Shown in pieces: positions 18,003 through 26,494 of a stretch of 64,000 nt of DNA (the first letter of the stretch is position 1; each line of letters opens with the position of its first letter). The DNA is from JABDIP01 sp965250245 (GTDB taxonomy: Bacteria; Pseudomonadota; Alphaproteobacteria; DSM-16000; Inquilinaceae). The stretch covers positions 3,472,001-3,536,000 of the forward strand of contig OZ252296.1 in the NCBI GenBank assembly GCA_965250245.1. The letters run 5' to 3'. The position numbers and the translations under genes were made by a program. The notes below the pieces were generated by a model that saw only the letters and a program-made list of their open reading frames with translations, had not been told where the DNA came from and made no database searches.

Positions 18003-18752
18003 CTAGTCGATCACCACAAAGGCTGGTCCAGGGACGTAAGGGACGCGCTGCAGCTTCAGCCGGCGCTCGCCGAGCAATTCCTGAAAGGCCGCCGTCTCGC
18101 CGGGGAACACCGGGTCGCACAGCTCGTCGAAGCCGACGACGGCGCCGGCCGGCAGCCGGTCCAGGATCATCTCCAGGCAGTCCCGGGTCGGGGCGTAGGC
18201 GTCCATGTCGAAATAGGCGAGCGCCACCAGCGTTTCCGGATGCGCCGCCAGATGGTCCGCCAGGGTCTCCCGGGCGTCGCCCTTGTGGACCTCACAGGTC
18301 TGGACGTGCGGCAGCGGGTTGAGCTGGCTCTGGCAGGCGATCACCTGGGCGAGATGGGCCTCGTAATCGGGCGGCACGCCATAGGCGCCGTCGCTGGCCG
18401 CCTCGGCATTCCCGTCGCGGGCGCCGGAGCCGGCGATCCCGTCGAAGGTGTCGAAGCCGTAGATGCGGCGGCTGTAGTTCACCGGCTCGTAGATGCCGCG
18501 GAAGCTCTGCCACAGCGCCAGGGTCTGGCCGTAGCGGCAGCCGAAATCCAGGATCACGCCGTGCACGTCGAGGATGCGGCGGTAGAGCTCATGGAAGAAC
18601 AGCAGCCGGGACAGCGCCTGGCGCGGCGCATAGAGGCCAAGATTCTCGATCAACTCGGCCGGCGGGATGGGTGAGGATTGCAGCAGGCCGGCAAGCTCCG
18701 ACCGGACCGCGCGCTCGTCTGCCCCGTGGCGCTCCAGGCGGGTCACGGTCAC
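18003..18752 (-). CDS. Class I SAM-dependent methyltransferase
   Basis: A 249-residue protein starting at GTG 18752 and overlapping the upstream dioxygenase stop by four bases (GTGA). GVILDFGCRYGQTLALW is a recognisable motif I, IYGFDTFDGIAG the post-I region, and YFDMDAYAPTRDCLEMIL matches the metal-binding region of TylF-like enzymes. It is a distant relative of the methyltransferase at 16341. The alternation dioxygenase-methyltransferase-dioxygenase-methyltransferase suggests two hydroxylation-methylation pairs. The substrate is unknown. Confidence 0.8.
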   Translation of the reverse strand: MTVTRLERHGADERAVRSELAGLLQSSPIPPAELIENLGLYAPRQALSRLLFFHELYRRILDVHGVILDFGCRYGQTLALWQSFRGIYEPVNYSRRIYGFDTFDGIAGSGARDGNAEAASDGAYGVPPDYEAHLAQVIACQSQLNPLPHVQTCEVHKGDARETLADHLAAHPETLVALAYFDMDAYAPTRDCLEMILDRLPAGAVVGFDELCDPVFPGETAAFQELLGERRLKLQRVPYVPGPAFVVID

Positions 18753-19726
18753 GGGGCCGGTCCGCCGGCGTTGATGGCGTTGCCGCGCACCACCGGCGCG
18801 CCATCCTTGTCCAGATCGACCCGGGTCCGGTCCATCGACCGCGCGCCGCCGATCTCCGCGTTCACCGTGTCGATGAAGGCCGGTGCCGCGCCCTCCCCCT
18901 TGGCGATCAGGTAGCGCAACGAGATGCGCTCGCCGTCGCCGGCGTGGGGCTGGGTGCCGTGCAGGGTAAAGGGATGCCACAGCGCGGCGAAGCCGGCGCC
19001 GCCGACCAGCATGGTCTGGCGGCATTCCATGGTCTCGTCGTCGTCGCCGCCATAGCGCCATGCCGTGCCGTTGGACTGCTCGAGGCTGTGCGGGAAGCGG
19101 GTGGCGCCGAGGCGATGGCTGTCGGCCAGCAGGTGCAGCGGCGCCTCGGACGGGCCGACGCCGTGCAGATAGACATACAGGGTGATGAAATCGGCCTCGC
19201 GGCCGGTCCAGTCGATGATGTCCTGGTGGAAATCGATGCCGTAGAAATAGGTGACGTCGCGGTATTCCGGCCGCACATAGGCGCCCAGATTGTTGACCGG
19301 GTTGCCCTTGATGCGCCGGACCAGCCAATCCGGAATCCAGCGCTCCGGCACGCCGCAGACCAGCTTCTTGTTCAGAATCGCGTAGCCTGGCCCGAGCAGG
19401 CCCGTGAGGACCCGGTCGAGCGGCTCGTGCCGTTCGACGCAGCCGAGATAGTCCTGCAGCCCCTCCAGCATGTTGCGGCCAGGGCGCGGGTTGACGCCCT
19501 TCAACTGCGGATCGGCCAGGAAGGCGCGCTCGGTCAGGAACATGTCCGCATCGAACTGACGCCGGCGGCGGATCTCCGCCAACAGCGCGGCGCACGCCTC
19601 CGGGTCGACGATGCGCCCCAGATCGGCATAGCCGTGGTCGCGGAAGTGGTCGAGCGTCGCCTGGATCAAGAAGACCGTCCTCGGCAGGGGGTGAAGCGGC
19701 GTTGCAAAACCGCCAGGCAGCGCCAC
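18749..19726 (-). CDS. Phytanoyl-CoA dioxygenase (PhyH) family protein 2
   Basis: A 325-residue protein starting at GTG 19726, with no strong ribosome binding site, so a start slightly downstream is possible. The dioxygenase fold is shown by GIDFHQDIIDWTGREADFI (HxD iron ligands), PLHLLADSHRLG and the distal His in WHPFTLHGTQP, followed by ERISLRYLI with the 2-oxoglutarate-binding Arg. It is only distantly related to the PhyH protein at 17098. It is the first gene of the operon and lies downstream of a CtrA-like box at 19746. Confidence 0.8.
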   Translation of the reverse strand: MALPGGFATPLHPLPRTVFLIQATLDHFRDHGYADLGRIVDPEACAALLAEIRRRRQFDADMFLTERAFLADPQLKGVNPRPGRNMLEGLQDYLGCVERHEPLDRVLTGLLGPGYAILNKKLVCGVPERWIPDWLVRRIKGNPVNNLGAYVRPEYRDVTYFYGIDFHQDIIDWTGREADFITLYVYLHGVGPSEAPLHLLADSHRLGATRFPHSLEQSNGTAWRYGGDDDETMECRQTMLVGGAGFAALWHPFTLHGTQPHAGDGERISLRYLIAKGEGAAPAFIDTVNAEIGGARSMDRTRVDLDKDGAPVVRGNAINAGGPAP

Positions 19727-19745
19727 CGAATGAAGGCCAGTTTGG

Positions 19746-19760
19746 TTAATTTCGCGTAAA
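19746..19760. promoter_or_regulatory. Candidate CtrA box upstream of the dioxygenase operon
   Basis: TTAA (19746-19749), seven bases, TAAA (19757-19760): seven of eight consensus bases, 20 bases upstream of the GTG at 19726 of the minus-strand operon. The same variant TTAA-N7-TAAA occurs in front of ctrA at 45823. Confidence 0.35.
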
Positions 19761-19787
19761 TTCAGGGTGATATGGGCGGCCTAATCC

Positions 19788-19873
19788 GGGGACAGTATAC
19801 TTATCCTCCGCGCCAGGAGCGCTGTTCACACATTGCTTGTGACCCGATCGCCGAAGATGCGTTTACTGTCCCC
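19788..19873. repeat. REP-like inverted repeat
   Basis: Arms GGGGACAGTATAC (19788-19800) and GTTTACTGTCCCC (19861-19873), twelve of thirteen complementary, separated by 60 bases. The arm sequence resembles repeats linked to REP-associated tyrosine transposases in other proteobacteria. No transposase gene is present here. Confidence 0.5.
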
Positions 19874-19907
19874 GATTGGCCGTACCAGAATTGGGAGGAG
19901 TCGCGAA

Positions 19908-20300
19908 ATGGACCGGTTCACCGGCGGTTGCCTGTGCGGCGACGTTCGCATTGTGGCGTCGGGGATCCCGTACCGGGTCGGCCTGTGCCACTGCCTCGAC
20001 TGCCGAAAGCATCACGGGGCGCTGTTTCATGCCTCCGCGGTGTTCCCCCAGGACGCGGTGACGATCGAGGGTGAGACGCGGGAGTATGCCGGGCGGCATT
20101 TCTGTCCCCGCTGCGGCTCGTCGGTCTTCTCACGCAGCGGGGACGAGATCGAAGTGCATCTGGGATCCCTGGATGCGCCCGACCAGCTGACGCCGACCTA
20201 CGAGCTCTGGACCATCAGGCGCGAATCCTGGCTGCCGCCGTTCCCGCTCTCGAAGCGATACGATCGCGATCGTGACGCCACGGGACGCTCCGAAGAGTAG
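19908..20300 (+). CDS. GFA/CENP-V family zinc-binding protein
   Basis: A 130-residue protein of the GFA family, named after glutathione-dependent formaldehyde-activating enzyme. The zinc ligands are visible as GGCLCG, CHCLDCRKHHG and FCPRCGSS. The ATG at 19908 follows a good ribosome binding site, GGGAGGAG. Most GFA-domain proteins have no proven reaction, so a glutathione or formaldehyde link should not be assumed, although formate dehydrogenase genes lie further along. It is a single gene, convergent with the TPR-glycosyltransferase. Confidence 0.82.
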   Translation: MDRFTGGCLCGDVRIVASGIPYRVGLCHCLDCRKHHGALFHASAVFPQDAVTIEGETREYAGRHFCPRCGSSVFSRSGDEIEVHLGSLDAPDQLTPTYELWTIRRESWLPPFPLSKRYDRDRDATGRSEE

Positions 20301-20306
20301 GCCGGG

Positions 20307-22520
20307 TCAGGCGGCCCGCACCGCCTCGTGCTCCGCGGCCATGGCGGCGACGCGACGGGTGATCTCGCCGATGACCACCGACCAGTCCTCACCGGGCTCG
20401 CGGATCAGCGGGATCAGGTCGGGCAGCCAGGGATAGCTGTCGGTGCCCAGCAGGCTCCAGTCGCGGCCGATCGAGACGCCCAGCGCGCGCTGGCCGGTGG
20501 CCGCCGCCAGGTAGGGAATGATGGTGCTGACCGACACCACCAGGTCCAGCGCCCGCATCATCGCGGCCATGTTGTCGAAATCGTTGTACAGGTCGAGATC
20601 GGGCATGGTGTGGATGTCGACGCCATGGGCGGTGCGGACATGCTCCAGCTCGGCCCGGCAATCGTCGTATTGCAGGTTGACCGGCACGATCCCGGGACAG
20701 GTGTACAGCGGCGCCCAATCGTCGACGCCGGTGTAGAAGCGGCTGCGTTCCAGCCCGCCCAGGCTGCTGCGCCAGCACAGGCCCACCTTGAGACCGGGGC
20801 CAAGCGCGTCGAGCCGCCGGCGCCAATAGGCGACGCGTTCGGGATCGACCTTCAGATAACCGCCCGGCGGCGGGAATTCGTCGATGCTGCGCCGGCGCCA
20901 GCGGGCGATGCTGCCGCTGGGCACCGAATAGTCGGGCTTCTCATCCGGCGAAATCCAGCTGTAGGAGCGGATGTTGAATCGGTTGTCGACGCTCTTCTGC
21001 GACGGATGCACCCGGGCATTGGGGAAGCTGCGCGCGAACAGCGGCACCAGCCGGGGATCGCATTCGATGGCGCAGGACTCGGCCTCGCGCAGCACGTCGG
21101 GAATGCAGCTGCCGAAGATGATCTCGTCGCCGACCCCCTGCTCGGCCGCGATCAACAGCCGCTTTCCGGCAAGCGGCTGGCCCTGCCAGAGCGGCGCCAC
21201 AAGGTCCTCGATCGCCAGACCGTTCTCGTCCAGCCGCGCCTCGTAGAGGGCGAAGCCCGGCTCGAACTCGCCGGCGGTCAGGTGCAGCCGGCCGCGATGG
21301 GCCCGCATCATGAAGTTGTCCGGATTGCGTTCCAGGCAGGCATCCTGAAGGTCGCCGGCCGCCTGCAAGTCGCCCTCGGCCTCCGCCAGGAGGCTGCGCA
21401 GGTGGAACAGGCGCGAGGAGTCCGGGTTGAGCGCCTCGGCCCGGGCGATGCAGAGCCGGCCCTCCTCGAATTCCTCGCGCAGGATGTAGATCCGCCCGAG
21501 ATCGAGCCAGGCTTCCCATTCCTCCGGAACCTGGTCGACGACCCGCTGCAGCACCGCGATGGCGCCGTCGACGTCGTCCTGCTCGGTCAGGATGCCGGAG
21601 AGCACGCGCGCGACGCAGGGGTCGTCCGGCGTCAGGTCGCCGATCCGGGAGACCCAGCGCCGGGCCTCGGCGAACTTGCCGGTCGCCCGCAGCAGCTCGG
21701 CCAGAGCGCGCATGGCGATATGGTCGTCCGGGCACATGTCCAGATAGTGCCGGTAGATGGCGATCGCCTTGGGCACCGCACCCTGCTTCATATGCAGCGC
21801 CGCGGTCGCGGCCACGGCACGGTCGTAGGTCTCGTCGATCTCCAGGCTGGCGCCGAAGCCGGCGAAGGCCGACGCCTCGTCGCCGAGATGCTCGTAGGCC
21901 AGCCCCAGATTGTAGGGAATCTGCGGATCGTCCAGGCGCAGCGCCAGGGCCCGGCGGAAATGCTCCACCGCCTCCTCCGCACCGTCGCAATGGGTCAGCG
22001 CGACGCCGAGATTGTTGAGGATCTCCGGGTCGTCGGGGTGCGAGGCAAGGGCCAGGCGATAGCAGTCGACCGCCTCGGAAAAGGCGCCCATATCCTTCAG
22101 CGCGTTGCCGAGATTGAACTGGAAGGCCGGGTTGCCGGGTTCGCGCGATACCGCCTCGCGGCCGTGCTCGGCGGCTTCGTCATGGCGCTCGGCCTGATGC
22201 AGGACGACGGCGAGGCTGTTGTGATAGGTGGCGTTGCCCGGGGCGATCTCGATCGACCGCTGAAGCGCGTCGATCGCCCGGTCCTGGCGCCCCTGCAGGT
22301 GGCGGACATAGCCCAGGGCGTGAAGCACCTCCGCGTTGCGCGGCGCCAGTTTGGCGAGCCCCGAAAGACGCCGGGCGGCATCCGTCAGGTCGCCGGTCTC
22401 CGCCTTGTGGAAGGCCTTGTCCAGGCGCCGCTCGATCTCAGCGGCGTCGGGCAGGCCGGCAGCGGTCGCGTGTTTGCGCTTGCGCGCCCGCTGCCGGGCC
22501 TTCCCGCTTGTACGCGCCAT
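20307..22520 (-). CDS. TPR glycosyltransferase, FlmG-like candidate for flagellin glycosylation
   Basis: A 737-residue protein. The N-terminus is strongly basic; residues 35-430 carry about eleven tetratricopeptide repeats (for example AIDALQRSIEIAPGNATYHN). Residues 440-725 form a GT-B-like domain with IAAEQGVGDEIIFGSC, VGLCWRSSLGG and VSVSTIIPYLAAATGQ. Caulobacter FlmG has the same layout and transfers pseudaminic acid to flagellin. The gene begins 16 bases after the fliS stop, in the flaG-fliD-fliS operon, which ties it directly to flagellin handling. A peptide O-GlcNAc-type transferase is the alternative. It is longer than its paralogue at 12066 and keeps the glycine-rich loop lost there. 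Confidence 0.78.
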   Translation of the reverse strand: MARTSGKARQRARKRKHATAAGLPDAAEIERRLDKAFHKAETGDLTDAARRLSGLAKLAPRNAEVLHALGYVRHLQGRQDRAIDALQRSIEIAPGNATYHNSLAVVLHQAERHDEAAEHGREAVSREPGNPAFQFNLGNALKDMGAFSEAVDCYRLALASHPDDPEILNNLGVALTHCDGAEEAVEHFRRALALRLDDPQIPYNLGLAYEHLGDEASAFAGFGASLEIDETYDRAVAATAALHMKQGAVPKAIAIYRHYLDMCPDDHIAMRALAELLRATGKFAEARRWVSRIGDLTPDDPCVARVLSGILTEQDDVDGAIAVLQRVVDQVPEEWEAWLDLGRIYILREEFEEGRLCIARAEALNPDSSRLFHLRSLLAEAEGDLQAAGDLQDACLERNPDNFMMRAHRGRLHLTAGEFEPGFALYEARLDENGLAIEDLVAPLWQGQPLAGKRLLIAAEQGVGDEIIFGSCIPDVLREAESCAIECDPRLVPLFARSFPNARVHPSQKSVDNRFNIRSYSWISPDEKPDYSVPSGSIARWRRRSIDEFPPPGGYLKVDPERVAYWRRRLDALGPGLKVGLCWRSSLGGLERSRFYTGVDDWAPLYTCPGIVPVNLQYDDCRAELEHVRTAHGVDIHTMPDLDLYNDFDNMAAMMRALDLVVSVSTIIPYLAAATGQRALGVSIGRDWSLLGTDSYPWLPDLIPLIREPGEDWSVVIGEITRRVAAMAAEHEAVRAA

Positions 22521-22536
22521 CTCGACCGATCCCCGA

Positions 22537-22992
22537 TCAGGCCGAGACGGCGACGCCGCCGGACAGCGCGGGGTCGATCGCCTCGCCTGGTGCGGGGCGA
22601 GGCGCGGCCTGCGCTGTCTCGGGCTGTTCGATCACGGCGGCCCAGGCGTTGCGCATCTGGGTGATGTTCGCCGTCAACTCGTCGATGATCGACACGGAGT
22701 TCTCCATGCAGGCGCGCTGCAGGCGGAAGAACGCGTAGTTGTAGAACTGGTCCAGCATCGGCGCGATGTCGCCGCCATTCTCGAAATCGAGGCTGGAGTT
22801 CAGGCCGTTGACGATGTCCGACGCCCGCTTGATGGCATTGAACCGGTCGGCGATCCGGTCCTCCTCGATCGCCAGCCGCGCCTCGGCCAGGCGCTTCAGG
22901 ATGCCGTCATACAACATGACGATCTGGGTTCCGGCGGGCACGTTCTGCGCCGCCTGACCATAGCTCTGCAGAGCATTGCGGTTGGCGTTCAT
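22537..22992 (-). CDS. fliS: Flagellin export chaperone FliS
   Basis: A 151-residue helical protein with the FliS pattern: ALQSYGQAAQNV at the start, IVMLYDGILKRLAEAR, RASDIVNGLNSSLDFENGG and an NYAFFRLQRA helix. FliS binds the flagellin C-terminus in the cytoplasm and prevents early polymerisation. The ribosome binding site AGGAAGGA precedes the ATG. The last 30 residues are a Pro/Ala-rich tail beyond the usual family length. It sits between fliD and the TPR-glycosyltransferase. Confidence 0.92.
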   Translation of the reverse strand: MNANRNALQSYGQAAQNVPAGTQIVMLYDGILKRLAEARLAIEEDRIADRFNAIKRASDIVNGLNSSLDFENGGDIAPMLDQFYNYAFFRLQRACMENSVSIIDELTANITQMRNAWAAVIEQPETAQAAPRPAPGEAIDPALSGGVAVSA

Positions 22993-23019
22993 GGGGCGTG
23001 TCCTTCCTGCGATTGCCTA

Positions 23020-24744
23020 CTAGTTGTCGCCGTTCAGGGAGTCGGCGATGGACTGGATCTGGTCGCTGAGGCTGTTGGTGGCGGCCAGTGCCGCCTCCAG
23101 CGCTGCGAACCGCTCGATCAGCGCAATCCGGTAGTCCTCGGCGCGCTGCTGGATGCGCAGCACCTCTTCCTCCAGCTCGACATTGCGGTTGTCGAGGCTG
23201 ACCACTTCCTGGTTGATCGGTCCGTCGAGGTCGTTGATCTCCTCGATGCGGTTGTACAGCCGGTCGGCGATGCCCTGGGACACGCCGGTCACGTTGACCG
23301 TCTCGCCGGCCGCGGCACCGGTGTAGACCAGCTTCAGGCCCTCGAACGCGGTGCCCGCCTTGCCCACCAGGGTGGAGCCTTCCACCGTGAACGGGTTGGC
23401 GTTGCCGGAGATCGGGTCGCCGTTGGAGTCCAGCAGGTTCGAGACCGTGATGCCCGAGCCGTCGGCGTCCATGTTGTTGATCTGGATGTCGAAGGACGAG
23501 ATATCGACGTCGCCCTCATGGGACAGCACCTGCAGATCTGCGGAGCTGGCGGTGAACTGGAACTCGAAGACGTCGCGGACCTGGTCCAGCTTGGTCAGCA
23601 GCGCGTCGTCGAGGATGGTGTCGTCGATCACCAGCCGGTTGCTGGCGTCGAAGGTGATGCCGATCTCCGCCAGGGTGCTGAAGCCGGCGACGCCGCCGAC
23701 CCCGCGGGCCAGTTCCAGGGCGACGTCTCCGACGGCGGAGCGCAGGGTGCCGTTGCCGAACAGCGCGGCGGACTCGCCGACCTCGCCGTCCTCGCTGACC
23801 ACCTGCTGGGTGTCCACGAACGCCCGGTAATCGTTGTAGGCGTTCACGAACTCGACGATCTTGTCCTTGACGTTGTTCAGGTTGGTGCCGACCTCCACGG
23901 CGATCGGATCGCCGGGCTGCTCGCGCAGCAGGGTGAAGGAGACGCCGTCCAGAACGTCGTCGATCTCGTTGCTGGTGCGCTCGACCGTGACGCCGTCGAC
24001 CACGATCTGCGCGGTCTCGGCGGCCTGCAGCGGCGTCTTGGCCATCGAGCCGCCGGAGATCAGCGTGCCCACCGTGTCGGTGTAGTTGATGCCGATACCG
24101 GTCTCGCTGCCGGCGAACACCAGCTCGTAGCTCGGGGTCAACGGATCCGAACTGGTCTGGATGACCGAGGCGGTGACGCCGGTGGCCGTCGAGACATTGT
24201 TGAACTTGTCGCGGATGTCGAAGATCGAGTCGCCGGCATCGATGGCCACGTCGGTGGCGGTGTAGTCGGTCGAGTTCAGGCCGATCGAGATGGTGCCGGA
24301 ATAGCCCAGCGCGTTGGTGTCGGTCGCCGTGGTGGCTGTGAATTTCTCCGCCTTGGCCAGGCGGTTCACGGTCAGGTCGAAGGTGCCGACCGCGGCGGTG
24401 CCGTCCACGGTGACCGCGACCACGCTGGTCGGGTCGGCCGCGCCACCGCTCAGGAACACGCTCTTGGCCTCGAAGACATTGTCCTGGGACCCGAAGAAGC
24501 CCGGCGGGTTGCGCAGGCCGTTCAGGGCCGTCGACATGGCCGACAGGTTGGCCTTCAGATCGTTGAAGGCGGCGATCTTCGCCTGGTTCTGGGTGATCCG
24601 GCTCTCGACGCTCACCGCGGGGAGCTCGCGCACCTGGACCAGCGCGTTGATCAGCGCTTCGGTGTCGATGCCCGACTGGCCGCCGAAGAAGGTCGGCGAG
24701 CCATTGGCGAGGCTGAGGTTTCCGACGCCGTTGATCTCATCCAT
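23020..24744 (-). CDS. fliD: Flagellar filament cap protein FliD
   Basis: A 574-residue hook-associated protein 2. FliD caps the filament and folds incoming flagellin. The N-terminal domain contains GIDTEALINALVQVRELPAV, the middle holds the variable exposed domains, and the C-terminal coiled coil includes NVELEEEVLRIQQRAEDYRI and RFAALEAALAATNSLSDQIQ. The ribosome binding site AGGAGA precedes the ATG. It lies between flaG and fliS in one minus-strand operon. Confidence 0.93.
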   Translation of the reverse strand: MDEINGVGNLSLANGSPTFFGGQSGIDTEALINALVQVRELPAVSVESRITQNQAKIAAFNDLKANLSAMSTALNGLRNPPGFFGSQDNVFEAKSVFLSGGAADPTSVVAVTVDGTAAVGTFDLTVNRLAKAEKFTATTATDTNALGYSGTISIGLNSTDYTATDVAIDAGDSIFDIRDKFNNVSTATGVTASVIQTSSDPLTPSYELVFAGSETGIGINYTDTVGTLISGGSMAKTPLQAAETAQIVVDGVTVERTSNEIDDVLDGVSFTLLREQPGDPIAVEVGTNLNNVKDKIVEFVNAYNDYRAFVDTQQVVSEDGEVGESAALFGNGTLRSAVGDVALELARGVGGVAGFSTLAEIGITFDASNRLVIDDTILDDALLTKLDQVRDVFEFQFTASSADLQVLSHEGDVDISSFDIQINNMDADGSGITVSNLLDSNGDPISGNANPFTVEGSTLVGKAGTAFEGLKLVYTGAAAGETVNVTGVSQGIADRLYNRIEEINDLDGPINQEVVSLDNRNVELEEEVLRIQQRAEDYRIALIERFAALEAALAATNSLSDQIQSIADSLNGDN

Positions 24745-24822
24745 GACCGATTCTCCTGGTCACATGTCTCACCCGGCCGGCGGCGGCTCGCGGCACCGGG
24801 CAGACAGCGATGCCCGCTTGCG

Positions 24823-25224
24823 CTAGGCGCTCAGATCCCGTGCCTTCGAGGACCGCTCGACCGCCTGTTCCAGCGCCTCCCGCGCCGCCGCGTAAAAGCG
24901 CAGCAGCTCCTTGGGCGGGTACTGGTTGATCACCTCGTTGCTCTCCGTTTCGCGCACCTGGATGACATAGCGTCCGGTGTTCGAATCGGCGTACGCGGTG
25001 GTGCGGGTCGGTCCGGTCGGGCTCAGCGGCTCGACGGCGGCGGACTCGGTCTTCACCCGGTCGCCGGACGCCGTCGGCGCCTCGACCCGCTCGGCGGCCT
25101 CGGCTTTCGCCTGGACCCGGGCGGCATTCGATTGCTGCGTCTGCGACGCTGCCTTGCGTTCGACGGTGGTCTGTGTCGCGACGACGCGGGCAGCCGAGAC
25201 TGCATTTTGCGATATGTCTGTCAT
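24823..25224 (-). CDS. flaG: FlaG family protein
   Basis: A 133-residue protein whose last 60 residues match the FlaG pattern: YVIQVRETESNEVINQYPPK followed by a terminal helix. FlaG proteins sit beside fliD and affect filament length in several bacteria. The first 70 residues are Ala/Gln/Thr-rich and look disordered. The ATG at 25224 is chosen over GTG 25230, because the ribosome binding site AGGAGGGG is then eight bases away. Confidence 0.8.
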   Translation of the reverse strand: MTDISQNAVSAARVVATQTTVERKAASQTQQSNAARVQAKAEAAERVEAPTASGDRVKTESAAVEPLSPTGPTRTTAYADSNTGRYVIQVRETESNEVINQYPPKELLRFYAAAREALEQAVERSSKARDLSA

Positions 25225-25297
25225 CGTCACGTCCCCTCCTGTCAGAGCTCTCCGCCGTATCCAGTGCGCGTATCCGGCGCGGGCGGCGGGGCCAGAC

Positions 25298-25322
25298 GGG
25301 AGGGCGCGCCAGGCGCCCTCCC
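25298..25322 (-). terminator. Hairpin after flagellin gene 1
   Basis: Perfect ten-base stem GGGAGGGCGC and GCGCCCTCCC with a five-base loop, 22 bases beyond the flagellin stop. There is no T run on the minus strand, so it may stabilise the messenger's end rather than terminate on its own. Confidence 0.45.
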
Positions 25323-25344
25323 AGAGGCTCTACGGCTCTAACCG

Positions 25345-26157
25345 TTAGTTGAGGAGCCGCAACAGGTTCTGCGGCAACTGGTTGGCCTGGGCCAACATCG
25401 CCACGTTCGCCTGCATCAGCACCTGCGCCGAGGTGAACTTGGTCATCTCGCCGGCAACGTCGGTGTCCAGAAGGGCCGACTTGGCCGCATCGATGTTCTC
25501 GATCTGGGTGTCGATGTTCCGCGCCCGGAAGTCGAAGCGGGACATGTACGAACCGAACGTCGCACGGTTGCTGTTGACCGTGTTGATCGCCGAGGTGATG
25601 GCGGTCAGGGCACTGGTCGCAGCGGTGACGGTGCTGACGGTGTTGGACGCGACCGACAGGCCGGACGCAGTGTTGTTCACCGTGACCACGGCGATCGACT
25701 CCGCGGCGGCACGGCCGACCATGAAGTTGATGGTCGCCGAGACGCTCAGCAGCTCGGTGCCGTTGAACTCGGTCTGCTCGGCGATCGAGGTGATCTCGTC
25801 GCGGAGCTGGGTGAACTCGGAGTTGATGTAGCCGCGGCTGGTGGCATCCACCGAACCCGACAGGGCCTGGGTGGCCAGGGCCTTCATCCGGGCCAGGATG
25901 TCGGAGATGCGGGCCAGGCCGCCATCGGCCACCTGCACCACGGCGCTGCCGTTGGCGGCGTTGGTCGCCGACTGACGCAGCACGACGATGTCGGCGTTCA
26001 GGTTGGTCGAGATCGCCAGCGAGGCGGCATCGTCCGACGCCTTCACGATCCGCGAGCCGCTCGACAGCTTGCCGATCGACGCACGGGTGTTCATGTCGTT
26101 GATGTTCAGGAAACGCAGCGCGGTATTCGCGCCCGTGTTCGTGGTGACTGTAGGCAT
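25345..26157 (-). CDS. Flagellin 1
   Basis: A 270-residue short flagellin with no large outer domains. The N-terminal D0/D1 helices hold RFLNINDMNTRASIGKLSSG and ASDDAASLAISTNL; the C-terminal helices end in ANVAMLAQANQLPQNLLRLL. Residues of about 155-195 between them are rich in Ser and Thr (TVNNTASGLSVASNTVSTVT), likely sites for pseudaminic acid. It is a tandem paralogue of the flagellin at 26495 with the same length. A sigma-54 promoter lies at 26280-26294, giving a leader of about 110 bases. Confidence 0.93.
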   Translation of the reverse strand: MPTVTTNTGANTALRFLNINDMNTRASIGKLSSGSRIVKASDDAASLAISTNLNADIVVLRQSATNAANGSAVVQVADGGLARISDILARMKALATQALSGSVDATSRGYINSEFTQLRDEITSIAEQTEFNGTELLSVSATINFMVGRAAAESIAVVTVNNTASGLSVASNTVSTVTAATSALTAITSAINTVNSNRATFGSYMSRFDFRARNIDTQIENIDAAKSALLDTDVAGEMTKFTSAQVLMQANVAMLAQANQLPQNLLRLLN

Positions 26158-26279
26158 TGGTCGTTCCTTCTACATGAAGTGTCCCGACCCTTCCTGGGTC
26201 GGTGCGACGGGGTCGCTTCCTGCAGCCCCTTCCGACCTGCCGCCATGACGGCGACGAGCCTGTCGCACCGATCCGTGTC

Positions 26280-26294
26280 GCAAGCGCCATGCCA
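26280..26294 (-). promoter_or_regulatory. Sigma-54 promoter of flagellin 1
   Basis: On the minus strand, TGGCAT (26294-26289), five bases, TTGC (26283-26280). This matches TGGCAC-N5-TTGC with one difference, and the essential GG and GC are kept. The flagellin ATG is at 26157. Confidence 0.75.
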
Positions 26295-26360
26295 ATCACA
26301 AAACCGCGCCCAACACCTTGAAATCCCTCGATTCCCCAACCGGCAGGCAGGGGAACGATT

Positions 26361-26407
26361 CTGCCGCCCCGGCAGTTTCTGCCGGGTCGCACCCGGCAGA
26401 AATTGCC
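26361..26407. promoter_or_regulatory. Dyad elements between the flagellin genes; likely enhancer or terminator
   Basis: The 337-base gap 26158-26494 holds, besides the promoter, two adjoining dyads. CTGCCG-CCC-CGGCAG spans 26361-26375. A 17-base stem spans 26371-26407, its core TTTCTGCCGGGT paired with ACCCGGCAGAAA around CGC. They lie 70-110 bases upstream of the sigma-54 site, where an NtrC-type activator such as FlbD would bind. They are also downstream of flagellin 2, so a terminator role is possible. Confidence 0.5.
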
Positions 26408-26494
26408 GCCACGGGCCGGGCGCGGCACCGGGATCGGTGCGCGCGCCGCGGCCCGGCAGGGGCTTGCGAGGATCAAGGTATCGGCCATCGGTGA

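Noticed and set aside
22336..25341. A 1001-codon open frame on the plus strand opposite fliS, fliD and flaG
   Set aside because: Shadow of well-supported minus-strand flagellar genes; low-complexity Val/Asp/Gly-rich translation.
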